Positions 16,001-22,944 of a stretch of 34,569 bases of DNA are shown here, piece by piece. Below the pieces are notes generated by a model. That model was not told where the DNA came from. It was given only the letters and a program-made list of their open reading frames with translations, and did not search any database. Made by a program: the position numbers and the translations under genes. The stretch is from a virus: IMG/VR virus record IMGVR_UViG_3300041809_000328, positions 1 to 34,569 of that record; one strand, given 5' to 3'. The first letter of the stretch is position 1, and the number at the start of each line of letters is the position of its first letter.

Positions 16001-16400
16001 ATTTTTCCAGATTGGATTGGTTGGTGACGATCTCCCGCGTCAGTGCATTCGCGGCACCGGCAAAAGCCTCGGTCGGCACCCCGCTGGCTTTCATCGCCAT
16101 GGTGTAAGCCTGTGCCTCGGTCGCCGAAACACCCAATTGCCGCCCAAGTTTTCCTGCGGCAATCTCGGTGTCGGCCACTTCCCCGGTGAATTCCTTAGCG
16201 ATAAAGCCGCCAGTGAACAGCGCGGTCAGGCCCATCATCCCCGATTCGATCCTCTCGAACGCGCCGACGATGCCCTCTCCGCCGGATAGCACGGATTCCT
16301 TCATTTCCGCCATCTCGGCTTTCAAGGCAATCCCCGCCGCCTGGAATTCGTCGAATTTCGCGGATATTTTTACTTGGAGTTCTTCAGCCGTAGTCGCCAT
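13077..16400 (-). CDS. tape measure protein with lytic transglycosylase domain
   Basis: 1107 residues, the largest gene. Long helical and coiled segments flank a hydrophobic region around 300-350. A soluble lytic transglycosylase domain occupies about 465-595: SSYGLPSGVLPAIMHQESGG (catalytic Glu near 481), SPKGAAGLMQMIPSTAAQYG and AAYNAGPDRV. The C-terminus has Gly/Ser-rich low-complexity sequence (about 930-1000). It sets tail length and probably opens peptidoglycan during DNA entry. Start ATG 16400 has no clear ribosome-binding sequence. The 33 bp spanning this start (16390-16422) is copied exactly at 31351-31383. Confidence 0.92.
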   Translation of the reverse strand: MATTAEELQVKISAKFDEFQAAGIALKAEMAEMKESVLSGGEGIVGAFERIESGMMGLTALFTGGFIAKEFTGEVADTEIAAGKLGRQLGVSATEAQAYTMAMKASGVPTEAFAGAANALTREIVTNQSNLEKWGVAFKDDKGNLLSLNEVVMNAVGVVKKYKEGIDQEAVAKAISKRGSADLLAMTRLNSEAVEDATRFMKEFGISMDPGVAREYKRSIEEVKDIFEAIRMKIGQQLLPVITEMAKGFTSHSHDIVAALKAIGDTATVIGAQIKSLSSAFSSLIPNIDGVEKSATALHAGMALLEGLIVSKVIVAIGKFGTGMLEAATASTGLAAILGGPITQIIALTAAVYGAATAWETYYKSQEGGKGHEGVNANTEIDATRAALDQKKAGELEMEKRIAPYPGKTSNPLEIQGAKDRKAELDKEIESLQKKLQTLQQINAEVIRTSTTETGKFALQMAAAESSYGLPSGVLPAIMHQESGGNPDVVSPKGAAGLMQMIPSTAAQYGVTNRFDPGQEISGAAHFLSDMLKQFGGDLQKALAAYNAGPDRVTQAVKSAGTNWMSKMPAETQKYVPAVMGRMGKKEAPEAPGLSAPASLFEDEGSTSKLADAKLKLAEQEINEEASARLRGLAKEKAEVEAAYKAEEISASEYYSREKVLDEQSVTVTVAALEKKKALYQQQLSEQTKGSAEYITTLTQIKTIEGQMAQTSNQGAIKQIEDATKIGQAHKALQKILDETKAKLDAITGKGSTDTSATKAKVTEQYQPLMDQFRQTGSTEGMDLTSKLINVETAKENIDKIKAAWDAAIAEMQAKEMEATNQHNAGMLSEYGMRQKIEEAEKSETPILQGLIDKYKEMQGVMGNPDSLTPALVKMQTQLQTIKTTTDSDFMNVTKNMQSSFADAFASIITRSQSAGQAMEAFFKSIQNNLAKLVANKISDSIFGGSGMGSLFGGAATGAAAAAGSSSGSSGASGGSLLGALLGSVLGINFGGSNASGGGAIADLGGMGESADALSSADSEMILGHAAQGAETTGQGGLFMLHPNEMVLPANIANTVRAASTAGTSSNIQASSSQSSGAVQVQLTQGAANMTLRDWMEREITGIYANR

Positions 16401-16422
16401 ATCATCATGATTACATTATGGT
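16390..16422. repeat. 33-bp sequence duplicated at 31351-31383
   Basis: These bases cover the tape-measure start codon, its first codons and upstream sequence. An identical 33-bp copy lies at 31351-31383, about 15 kb away and in the same orientation. Confidence 0.9.
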
Positions 16423-16457
16423 TTGTTAAGCGAAAAAATTCCGCCCAAATCGCCCAA

Positions 16458-16667
16458 TCATCGCCCGAAGCCGTCCAGGAAATCCCCCGCCTGCGCTTCC
16501 GGCTCCATTTGGCGGGGCTTGTAGGTGCCGAGGTAGGCTGCAACTGAATAGTGGGTCGGGGGCGCGACCTGCCATTCGGCCTGAATAGCCGCATACCTCG
16601 GCATAGTCACGGTGTCCAGGGTTTCGTCCCAGGTCCACCCGGTCGCGCAGACGATCTGCGCGACCAT
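16458..16667 (-). CDS. tail assembly chaperone T-like (possible frameshift extension)
   Basis: 69 residues from ATG 16667. The pattern VCATGWTWDETLDTVTMPRY, then AAIQAEWQVAPPTHYSVAAY, is typical of the second small protein before the tape measure in many siphoviruses (G/T pair). It lies in the -1 frame relative to the 111-aa gene. Its frame is open back across that gene's stop, so it could be made as a -1 frameshift extension through CCCC-TAG, or from its own ATG. Function: chaperone for the tape measure and tail tube. Confidence 0.7.
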   Translation of the reverse strand: MVAQIVCATGWTWDETLDTVTMPRYAAIQAEWQVAPPTHYSVAAYLGTYKPRQMEPEAQAGDFLDGFGR

Positions 16668-16678
16668 CGAATCAATGT

Positions 16679-17014
16679 CTAGGGGCTGCCCGCCCCCGAT
16701 GCGTTTCCCAAAGCCACCCCGCTGATACCTGCCATGGCGTTTAGCACCTCCTTGTAGTTTCCGGCATCGACCAGATCCAGCATGTCCTCTAAACTGACGG
16801 CCGGATAGTTGCGCTGCAACGCCATTGCGATGCCGTGCAAATTGGCCTCGAATATTTTGCGCTCGTCCCCTTTCGATTCCCTTATTTGATCATTAAGATC
16901 GTCAAGCTGGCGTAGAGTCAGCGGGGGCAATATCCATGCATAGCCGCCCATTTCAATCTTCGCGCCCTTGATAACGGGGGATCGCAACGATTTATTAATG
17001 TCCTCGATAGTCAT
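16679..17014 (-). CDS. tail assembly chaperone G-like
   Basis: 111 residues. It opens MTIEDINKSLRSPVIKGAKI, followed by GYAWILPPLTLRQLDDLNDQ, and ends Gly/Ala-rich (GVALGNASGAGSP). The size, position between tail tube and tape measure, and helical C-terminal half fit the first tail assembly chaperone. Normally it directly follows the tail tube gene; here a four-gene cassette (17024-19301) separates them. Confidence 0.7.
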   Translation of the reverse strand: MTIEDINKSLRSPVIKGAKIEMGGYAWILPPLTLRQLDDLNDQIRESKGDERKIFEANLHGIAMALQRNYPAVSLEDMLDLVDAGNYKEVLNAMAGISGVALGNASGAGSP

Positions 17015-17023
17015 TTTTAATTC

Positions 17024-17950
17024 CTAGACTGTGTTTGAATCTTCATTGCGGCTTCTGAAATACCGGTCGATGTCATACCTCAGCCGGGGTTTGTTGCCGG
17101 TCAGTTCCAAGACGCCAAAACTGTTTTTCTTGATGTCAGTCACCGGGTCGTAGTTGTTCGAGGTGAGTATCTGCCAGCGGTCCACATAGGCGCGGCGCTC
17201 CTTGGGGCCGTGCCATTGGTGCTCGATGGTACCCGGCACATAGCTGATATTCTGGCAGATGTGGGTTGTGGCCCGCTGCTGCCAGGCCATGACGGTGTTT
17301 TTGTAGTCCTGGCTGATGTTGCCGGGTAGTGATGCCTCGGCTTTGCCAACCAGTGACAACGCCATGTGGTGGTCGCCCGCGCCAAGAATGGCAATCTCAA
17401 TCATGCCGCCCAGCCAGTCGAAGGCTTGGCGGGTAGCTGCCCAAGCGAAGCCCGGATGGGGGAATGTGTAACCGTTTTCCCACTTGCCGCAGATAGGGCC
17501 GCCATCCCGGAAAACTTTGCAGAATGATGTGTGCGCTTGTAGATGTTCGCCGTCCGGCCCGAGGTCGTAGCAGTGCGCCCAGGGCTGAACCAACTGATAA
17601 AGCTGCAAGGCATGGACCGTTTCCGCCGCCCAATGGAGATGTCGAAACATAATGTCGGCATCGGCCCAGCATAAATATTTCCAATCTGGCGGCAGCCGCG
17701 ATATGCCGATATTGATGAGGTTTTCCTTGAGCCAGAGCATTGTGTGCGCCCTGACGTGGATGATGTTCACATTCGTATAGTCGGCATCGACAATCTGGAA
17801 CGGCCTCTCCCCGTATTCGCACTCGACCACAGTTAGCCGAACCCCGCTGTCCAGCATATGCGCGACAAACTTTTTGAATAATCTAATTCGTGAATGCCAG
17901 CGGATCGGGTTGTTGATCACCGTGACAACATCGAGCAGTTCGGCTCGCAT
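17024..17950 (-). CDS. GT-A type glycosyltransferase
   Basis: 308 residues from ATG 17950, with a strong ribosome-binding site (GAGGAG) in the end of the preceding 34-aa gene; a longer frame to 18151 lacks this and is rejected. The N-terminus, LLDVVTVINNPIRWHSRIRL, begins a Rossmann-like nucleotide-sugar fold. The metal-binding DxD motif is seen in YLCWADADIMF (D97, D99). Later GGPICGKWENGYTFPHPGFA and GAGDHHMAL resemble GT-A acceptor-site segments. It could glycosylate a virion protein or a host surface component; substrate unknown. It sits inside the tail operon, between the peptidase pair and the tail chaperones. Confidence 0.75.
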   Translation of the reverse strand: MRAELLDVVTVINNPIRWHSRIRLFKKFVAHMLDSGVRLTVVECEYGERPFQIVDADYTNVNIIHVRAHTMLWLKENLINIGISRLPPDWKYLCWADADIMFRHLHWAAETVHALQLYQLVQPWAHCYDLGPDGEHLQAHTSFCKVFRDGGPICGKWENGYTFPHPGFAWAATRQAFDWLGGMIEIAILGAGDHHMALSLVGKAEASLPGNISQDYKNTVMAWQQRATTHICQNISYVPGTIEHQWHGPKERRAYVDRWQILTSNNYDPVTDIKKNSFGVLELTGNKPRLRYDIDRYFRSRNEDSNTV

Positions 17951-17955
17951 TGCGT

Positions 17956-18060
17956 TTACTCCTCTTCCTTCGATGAAAACCAGTCGAACATGGCGATGAC
18001 CCCACAAATGGCGAACATCCCCAGCACGAACACCGCAATCGCAATCAGGTGGGCGCTCAT
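17956..18060 (-). CDS. 34-aa single-span membrane protein
   Basis: The sequence opens MSAHLIAIAVFVLGMFAICG, continues VIAMFDWF and ends SSKEEE. About 24 residues form one hydrophobic helix with an acidic C-terminus. ATG 18060 overlaps the peptidase stop as ATGA. Its own end carries the GAGGAG ribosome-binding site of the glycosyltransferase. It may be a small membrane anchor or regulator acting with the flanking peptidase or glycosyltransferase; function unknown. Confidence 0.65.
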   Translation of the reverse strand: MSAHLIAIAVFVLGMFAICGVIAMFDWFSSKEEE

Positions 18061-18767
18061 ACCAGATCCAGATCTTTTTGCAATGCCGCAAAATTGATTG
18101 TCTTTGAGTTTTTGAATTCTTGCGACAACACGGCCCAGGCTTCGTCGCCATAAACTTTAAACCAGCGATAAGTCATTCTCCGCACCTTGCCCCATGTGAC
18201 CACGTAAAAAAAGTCTTTGTCATAACCGACAATGGGGACTGCATGTCCACCCACAACCGGCTGCTCCAGCCAGCCCGGTGCCAAATGCCAAGGTTGGCCG
18301 TCGTTAAATTGAGTCTCGGCATTGGCCGGGACTTGAATGCCGACATAGGCAAGCCCGAATAATGCGATGGCCTGTTGGATCAGGGTTTGATTATGGATAT
18401 TGACCGGTGCGTAGCACACGATTTCGTTATCCCCAAAAAGTCCGGTTTTTTTCCAAATCGACAAGACATCCGATTCAACGAGCCCGGTGTCCTGTCCGCC
18501 GGTCAGCGCAAAATACTGGCCCTCGATTTCTGCCGTATCAGGGACTGGATCGTTAGTCCTCGCAAGCACATTCCAGCATTGCAGCGCGTGGGCCACGGCG
18601 GCGATGGTGCAATTGCCGTAAACGTCGTTGCCGTCCATCGGCCAGACGGGGACGGCGGAATAATTGTCAATCGTTGGCGGCGGGGGCGGTAAAGGGTATG
18701 TAAGGTAGGCTTCCAGCACTTTCAGTGCCTTCGGGAATATCGGATTTAGTTTGCCGTACTTTTTCAT
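18057..18767 (-). CDS. papain-like cysteine peptidase-fold protein
   Basis: 236 residues. A Pro-rich stretch (25-32) precedes the catalytic block WPMDGNDVYGNCTIAAVAHA, with the nucleophile Cys expected at C53. The histidine block is VVGGHAVPIVGYD (H175), followed by VVTWGK. Between them AYVGIQVPANAETQF matches the family. I recognise a widespread phage/bacterial family with a papain (C1-like) fold. Role unclear: possible virion protein processing, host-envelope cleavage, or a non-canonical lysis function. No signal peptide. It overlaps the membrane protein gene as ATGA. Confidence 0.8.
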   Translation of the reverse strand: MKKYGKLNPIFPKALKVLEAYLTYPLPPPPPTIDNYSAVPVWPMDGNDVYGNCTIAAVAHALQCWNVLARTNDPVPDTAEIEGQYFALTGGQDTGLVESDVLSIWKKTGLFGDNEIVCYAPVNIHNQTLIQQAIALFGLAYVGIQVPANAETQFNDGQPWHLAPGWLEQPVVGGHAVPIVGYDKDFFYVVTWGKVRRMTYRWFKVYGDEAWAVLSQEFKNSKTINFAALQKDLDLV

Positions 18768-18770
18768 GGT

Positions 18771-19301
18771 TCACTCGATCTTCAATGGTTGGAATTCAAT
18801 TTTTGACAGCCGTTTGACTCCTTTGAATGACGGGACGCGCTCAAGATAGGCAATGGCCCTCGCCCTGTTTGCCTTTACCCAAGTCGCTGGGATCCGGTAA
18901 AGTTCTGGCAGTTGGGCGGATGGGACGTATGCCGAGATTTTCATCACGGCGTCGATTGTCATATCCATCATGGCCTGCCGTCCAATCGGAAAAAATGCCT
19001 CGATTTTTGGTGGCGAGACGCCCTCGAAAACGAGGATGGCCACCGGTTTGGTCGCCTCATCCCATTTTTCGATCTCGTCTATGATAGCGAGCACCCTGAT
19101 TTTTTCACGCCGTGCGCTTTCCAATGTCTGGGCATTGAAAAAGGGGTGGAAGCCGCTCGCTATCCATTCATTGATCGTATGCAGAACCGAATGGACTACC
19201 ATCCCCGCCGCCGCTTCGCTGATGCCAAAAGCCTCCGCAATCTTGCCGGTTTCACAACCGGCAAGCGCGTTTTCAAAGATGAGCCGGTCCTGCGGGTTCA
19301 T
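18771..19301 (-). CDS. unknown protein with N-terminal helix-turn-helix-like segment
   Basis: 176 residues. Residues 1-45 (DRLIFENALAGCETGKIAEA, then FGISEAAAGMVVHSVL) look like a helix-turn-helix of the sigma/terminase-small type. The middle has ILVFEGVSPPKIEAFFPIGR, and the C-terminus is basic. It sits directly after the tail tube stop, where tail proteins are expected, and upstream of the peptidase. Either a tail assembly factor or a regulator; unresolved. Confidence 0.55.
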   Translation of the reverse strand: MNPQDRLIFENALAGCETGKIAEAFGISEAAAGMVVHSVLHTINEWIASGFHPFFNAQTLESARREKIRVLAIIDEIEKWDEATKPVAILVFEGVSPPKIEAFFPIGRQAMMDMTIDAVMKISAYVPSAQLPELYRIPATWVKANRARAIAYLERVPSFKGVKRLSKIEFQPLKIE

Positions 19302-20036
19302 TTAGGATGCTTGTGCAAAAGCCCAGGTGCCGATGTTGTTCGCATCGTCGGCAAACGCGGCAAAGCTGAAGTCAGGCTTGGTGAAATCCTCCAAAGCCGA
19401 CTGGATTGTGAACTTTGCGGCGATCGCCTTGTTTAGCGTTAAAACACTTTGCTGCGCATTATAAGTCTGCATGAATACGGCCTGGAACGCTGCAGCCACG
19501 CCCATCAACGCGTTTTTCATGGTAAGCGTCTCGCCCGCTGTCGCATCGCTATAAATGTAGGTGATCTGCACCGGCAGTCCCTCCATGTCGGTGAAAAATG
19601 TATAAACGCCAGCCGCCACTTGGTACTGCCCGGTCGCTAGTGTGCCAGACGATGAAATGCGGATCATTTCCGCGCCAGTTGCCGGGTTGATCACACCCAA
19701 GTCGGATGTCCAATTCGCGCTGTTTGCCACCGTCACGGCACTGGATGTCACGGTGCCGTTTTCAAGGTCGGCAACCGTTGACGTACCTGCCGCCAGTGTG
19801 GAGTTGGCGAAAAATACGCTGTTCAGGAATTGACCCGCTATTTGAGCGAATTTTCCAGACCCGTCGATTTTCACCGTGCCTCTAGCGGATGCCAGCGGGA
19901 ACTGATAAGCGCCAAACAAATTCACCGTGTTAGCGTTGAAGTCCACGCCGATCTGCTGGACCGCGCCGAAACGATTAGGGGTCGGGTTTGCCACGCCCGG
20001 AACTGTGTAAAGGTTACCTGCACCAAATGCATACAT
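19302..20036 (-). CDS. major tail tube protein
   Basis: 244 residues. Features typical of tail tubes: a beta-rich core with FGAVQQIGVDFNANTVNLFG, YQFPLASARGTVKIDGSGKF, AQIAGQFLNSVFF, then TTSSAVTV-like strands and ADGVYTF-like segments (AAGVYTFFTDMEGLPVQITY). It lies between neck/head-tail completion proteins and the tape-measure region, as expected. It would polymerise into the tail tube around the tape measure. Confidence 0.75.
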   Translation of the reverse strand: MYAFGAGNLYTVPGVANPTPNRFGAVQQIGVDFNANTVNLFGAYQFPLASARGTVKIDGSGKFAQIAGQFLNSVFFANSTLAAGTSTVADLENGTVTSSAVTVANSANWTSDLGVINPATGAEMIRISSSGTLATGQYQVAAGVYTFFTDMEGLPVQITYIYSDATAGETLTMKNALMGVAAAFQAVFMQTYNAQQSVLTLNKAIAAKFTIQSALEDFTKPDFSFAAFADDANNIGTWAFAQAS

Positions 20037-20069
20037 GATTTTAATCCTCGATTGAATGATTGTGTATCG

Positions 20070-20501
20070 TCATACCGTCGCCAAAACCCTTACAGGAATT
20101 AGCGCTACTGTTTGCTGCCCCAGCAGCCCCTCGTCCGTTTCTATTTCGCCTTCGATCCAACAATGAGAGACTGCCTGGCCCAGCGTCAGCACATCGGTTG
20201 TGCTGTTGTCCGGCGCGAATGCCGCCTCAATCAGATCCAGCAATTCATTCTGGATCGTGGCCGGGACATCCTCGGGGTTGTCAGCATGGGCATAGAGCGC
20301 GAGTTCGTAACTGTAAACCCACTTCGGAGGAAGCCCACGGAGCTGCTCGACATATTGCCCGGTCTGCCGGATGAACAATGCCGGTTGCTGGCCGGGCGAG
20401 ACATCGGAAAAGTGTTTCCATTTCCGGCTTACCGTGACCAGCCCCGGAATGGATGCGACCAGGTTGTAAACCGCCTGAGCGATGTTTTCCCGGCTAGTCA
20501 C
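20070..20501 (-). CDS. tail completion / neck protein
   Basis: 143 residues. The sequence (MTSRENIAQAVYNLVASIPG, KWKHFSDVSPGQQPALFIRQ, then VYSYELALYAHADNP and LGQAVSHCWIEGEIETDEGL) fits the small tail-terminator/completion proteins (gpU or Gp17-like) that precede the tail tube. Its start overlaps the previous gene stop as ATGA. It probably caps the tail and joins it to the neck. Confidence 0.7.
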   Translation of the reverse strand: MTSRENIAQAVYNLVASIPGLVTVSRKWKHFSDVSPGQQPALFIRQTGQYVEQLRGLPPKWVYSYELALYAHADNPEDVPATIQNELLDLIEAAFAPDNSTTDVLTLGQAVSHCWIEGEIETDEGLLGQQTVALIPVRVLATV

Positions 20502-20959
20502 TGGTATTTAATCCTGCGCGTTAGAATGCTCATTACCCCGTCCAGTTTTCCTTCCATCCGTATCTGCATGGCTTTCGACTCATTTTTGTCATCCCTAATC
20601 TCAAGAATTTGGGCTTCGATATAGCGTATTCTTTCTTCGGTGATTGGCAATATTCCATGCCCGACGGTCGCTTTAAGCTCGCTGATGTTCGCGTACATCG
20701 AATTCGTCCTAGCTTCGCTTTTTACGTCAACCGATTCGATTTTCGATTCAAGTTTTAGCCCCCAGGCTATCCCGCCGATTAACGCCGACATGATGATCAT
20801 CATCGAAGCGAGGTCGCCCCATGTTTTCGGGGCGGCGGCGGCGAGCGGGCTTGGAGGGGGCGGCCTTGCATCTGCTCCGGCCCTGCGCTCGGTTCCGCTG
20901 CGCCGGTCGGTTCCGCTGCGCCTCTCCTTCTGCAGCCATGAGTCCGAAACTAGCGACAT
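20498..20959 (-). CDS. membrane protein with arginine-rich head and coiled coil
   Basis: 153 residues. The N-terminus has repeated RRSGTDRRSGTERR (about 12-26), produced by an 18-bp tandem duplication at 20890-20922. A hydrophobic segment spans about 47-66 (LASMMIIMSALIGGIAWGLK). The rest is a charged coiled coil ending RMEGKLDGVMSILTRR. This layout resembles XhlA/holin-like or other phage membrane accessory proteins. Start overlaps the preceding stop as TAATG. Its place among virion genes is unusual; lysis or membrane docking are possible. Confidence 0.55.
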   Translation of the reverse strand: MSLVSDSWLQKERRSGTDRRSGTERRAGADARPPPPSPLAAAAPKTWGDLASMMIIMSALIGGIAWGLKLESKIESVDVKSEARTNSMYANISELKATVGHGILPITEERIRYIEAQILEIRDDKNESKAMQIRMEGKLDGVMSILTRRIKYQ

Positions 20960-21630
20960 TACGAAAAAGTCCCCCTCAGGCTCATCGCCACGTTAGCCAG
21001 GCTCGCATCTACCGTGCCTGGGAAAACCGCTGTCAAGATATCGCCAGCCGCCAGCGAGAATGCCGCCGAAGCCGCGATGGCCGCCACGGCCCCCGAAGCC
21101 GCAAACGTCGCCGTCCCGACTGCCGATCCGTTTTTATTGATCGTGATCACCGAACCGGTTGCCGCCGCCGTCCCTGCCTTGCATTTCGATGTCCCAAGGC
21201 CGGAGGGGAACGAGCAAGCATCAGTGGCGATGAACATCAATAGAATTGCATTTGCCGCCGGTACGCCGGGATAAAACCCGCCGACTATCACCGGCCGGCC
21301 GGATATGTTCGATGCCGCCGCGCCCGGTTGCAGTGCCGATGCCGCCAGCGCACCTTGTGCCGCCGTCGCATAGCCGGAAAGCGCCGGGATGTTGGCCAAC
21401 GGCACTAGGCTGTTGGAATCTAGTGGGCAATAGCCGTTCGGCGCGCCCTTGTCCACAAGCAATTCCACGCCGGGAAGGGTTTCGCCCATAATCTCCCATC
21501 CAAGCGAAATAAACCCGGTCACATCCTCGTTGTTGATCTGCGCCTGGTTGTTCGCATCGACATCGTAGCGGATGCCGGATTGTCCTATCCCCCGGGCGGT
21601 GCCCGCCGGAGCCTGCATTAAAATAGTCAT
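20959..21630 (-). CDS. virion protein with fibre-type C-terminal domain
   Basis: 223 residues. The N-terminal half (about 1-105) contains a fibre-like LVDKGAPNGYCPLDSNSLVP with a Pro/Ala linker. The C-terminal ~110 residues (GGFYPGVPAANAILLMFIAT to ANVAMSLRGTFS) match the end of the 436-aa tail fibre closely, including INKNGSAVGTATFAASG and LAAGDILTAVFPGTVDASLA. This means a shared domain was duplicated between the head-proximal part of the operon and the tail fibre. It could be a head or neck decoration fibre. Confidence 0.7.
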   Translation of the reverse strand: MTILMQAPAGTARGIGQSGIRYDVDANNQAQINNEDVTGFISLGWEIMGETLPGVELLVDKGAPNGYCPLDSNSLVPLANIPALSGYATAAQGALAASALQPGAAASNISGRPVIVGGFYPGVPAANAILLMFIATDACSFPSGLGTSKCKAGTAAATGSVITINKNGSAVGTATFAASGAVAAIAASAAFSLAAGDILTAVFPGTVDASLANVAMSLRGTFS

Positions 21631-21640
21631 GGATATTGCC

Positions 21641-22363
21641 TCATTGTATAGTCAGCGTCATATCGTCGAACCATATAGTTCCGGGCCCTTGCGACTGGAA
21701 TTCTGTTGTGACGGCATAGGTTCCCACCGGCACCGAACCGCAAGCCTCCATCAATCCCCACACTGAGGCATTAGCCGCCGACGAGCCATGGACGGATTCC
21801 GCGACTGCCCCGCCGCGCGATTTGAACTGAAGCACCACACCGCCCAAAGCCCCTTTTGCATACACATAGGCGCAAAACTCCTGGCCTGCCGCAACGCCAT
21901 TTGTATTTGTCATCCATGCGGCGCTGGCAGTGGATTTGTTGATGATTTTCAGGCTGTGGGTAGGCGAATGGCTTTGCTGATTATCCCACGAATAAAAGGC
22001 ATTCAGGCCATTCGCATGGTAGCTGGCCCTGGGGTAATTCTCGAAATCATTGGTTGCCAAGATCGTATAGGGCGAGACCGTAAAAGTGACTGCCGATAAC
22101 CCGCTGAATAAATGTGGCGATACCGTTGTCAATTGGTAAAACGCCGATACTTCATGAGTCCCGGCCACCAGCGTTGATGGGATGACATAGTAGCAACTGC
22201 CGTCTGTTTTTGTCGGCGTGTTTACCGGTGCGCCTGTATCAATCGTTATCGTGCAGATGTTGGGTGTGGGAGTCCCGCCGGTATATGCCCCCGAGATCAC
22301 CTTCCATGCCTGTGACTGGCTGGAAAACAACACTAAAACCAGGAGGGCGACCAACCGTTTCAT
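21641..22363 (-). CDS. secreted or virion protein with signal peptide and jelly-roll domain
   Basis: 240 residues. The N-terminus is a Sec signal (MKRLVALLVLVLFSSQSQAW): n-region KR, hydrophobic core, AxA-type cleavage after residue 19. Residues about 45-95 look Ig/FN3-like (VAGTHEVSAFYQLTTV). The C-terminal ~140 residues (ATNDFENYPRASYHANGLNA, FYSWDNQQS, HSLKIINKSTASAAW) match a CBM/discoidin-like jelly roll, ending GTIWFDDMTLTIQ. A signal peptide on a gene inside the head-tail operon is unusual; it may be exported to the host periplasm or envelope rather than assembled. It overlaps the upstream gene as ATGA. Confidence 0.75.
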   Translation of the reverse strand: MKRLVALLVLVLFSSQSQAWKVISGAYTGGTPTPNICTITIDTGAPVNTPTKTDGSCYYVIPSTLVAGTHEVSAFYQLTTVSPHLFSGLSAVTFTVSPYTILATNDFENYPRASYHANGLNAFYSWDNQQSHSPTHSLKIINKSTASAAWMTNTNGVAAGQEFCAYVYAKGALGGVVLQFKSRGGAVAESVHGSSAANASVWGLMEACGSVPVGTYAVTTEFQSQGPGTIWFDDMTLTIQ

Positions 22364-22944
22364 CGCATGGCCTCCCTAATTCCCGCATTCATGCGCTCGA
22401 TGATTTCGGCTTTCATTTCCTGCAAGCTCGGCTTCATGTAGGGTCGCGCAGGGATATTCACAGACTTGCGCAGCAAGAAAAGCGACACGATTTTATTCGC
22501 CGCCAACTTCTGCCAGAGGATCAAATTTTTGCCCCCCGATGCCGCGCCGCGCTTGAAAAACGTGTTCGGATAGTCCCGCGCCTTCGGGTATTTCATCACG
22601 GCCGCCCCGGTGAGCGCCGCCTCCAGCGGGATCGTCAGCCACTGGCTGGTTTTGCCTGCCGTCACGGTCCCCCCCAGTTCCTGGATCCGCGCATACTCGG
22701 TTTTGGTTCCGACTATCGCATCCACGCTTGATGCGTTGGATTCCATAGTCCCTAGGATAGACCGCGCCAATTTTCCGGTCCTGCGGTGCAGCACTTGGCC
22801 AGCCAGCTTGTCCCGTTCAATGTGTTTTGCCAACTTGACGGCGATTCCAAGCATGACAGGCGTGAGGGTCGCTTGTATTTTTTCCAGCTTTTCCAACCGG
22901 GCTTCAAGTTTTGCAGCACCTAAAAAAGTAACTTCGATGCTCAT
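22360..22944 (-). CDS. HK97 gp10-like head-tail / tail completion protein
   Basis: 194 residues. Recognisable gp10-like features: MSIEVTFLGAAKLEARLEKL, then HRRTGKLARSIL, EYARIQELGGTVTAG and the C-terminal IPARPYMKPSLQEMKAEI. This family connects head and tail. It follows the gp6-like connector with an ATGA overlap, the usual order. Confidence 0.82.
   Translation of the reverse strand: MSIEVTFLGAAKLEARLEKLEKIQATLTPVMLGIAVKLAKHIERDKLAGQVLHRRTGKLARSILGTMESNASSVDAIVGTKTEYARIQELGGTVTAGKTSQWLTIPLEAALTGAAVMKYPKARDYPNTFFKRGAASGGKNLILWQKLAANKIVSLFLLRKSVNIPARPYMKPSLQEMKAEIIERMNAGIREAMR

Noticed and set aside
15090-16289. Long plus-strand frames opposite the tape measure gene
   Set aside because: They lack start signals and family features, and lie antisense to a well supported gene in GC-biased sequence.
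17951-18151. The N-terminal extension of the glycosyltransferase frame to 18151
   Set aside because: The extension overlaps the 34-aa membrane gene and peptidase end and has no ribosome-binding site, whereas ATG 17950 follows GAGGAG and starts the expected fold.
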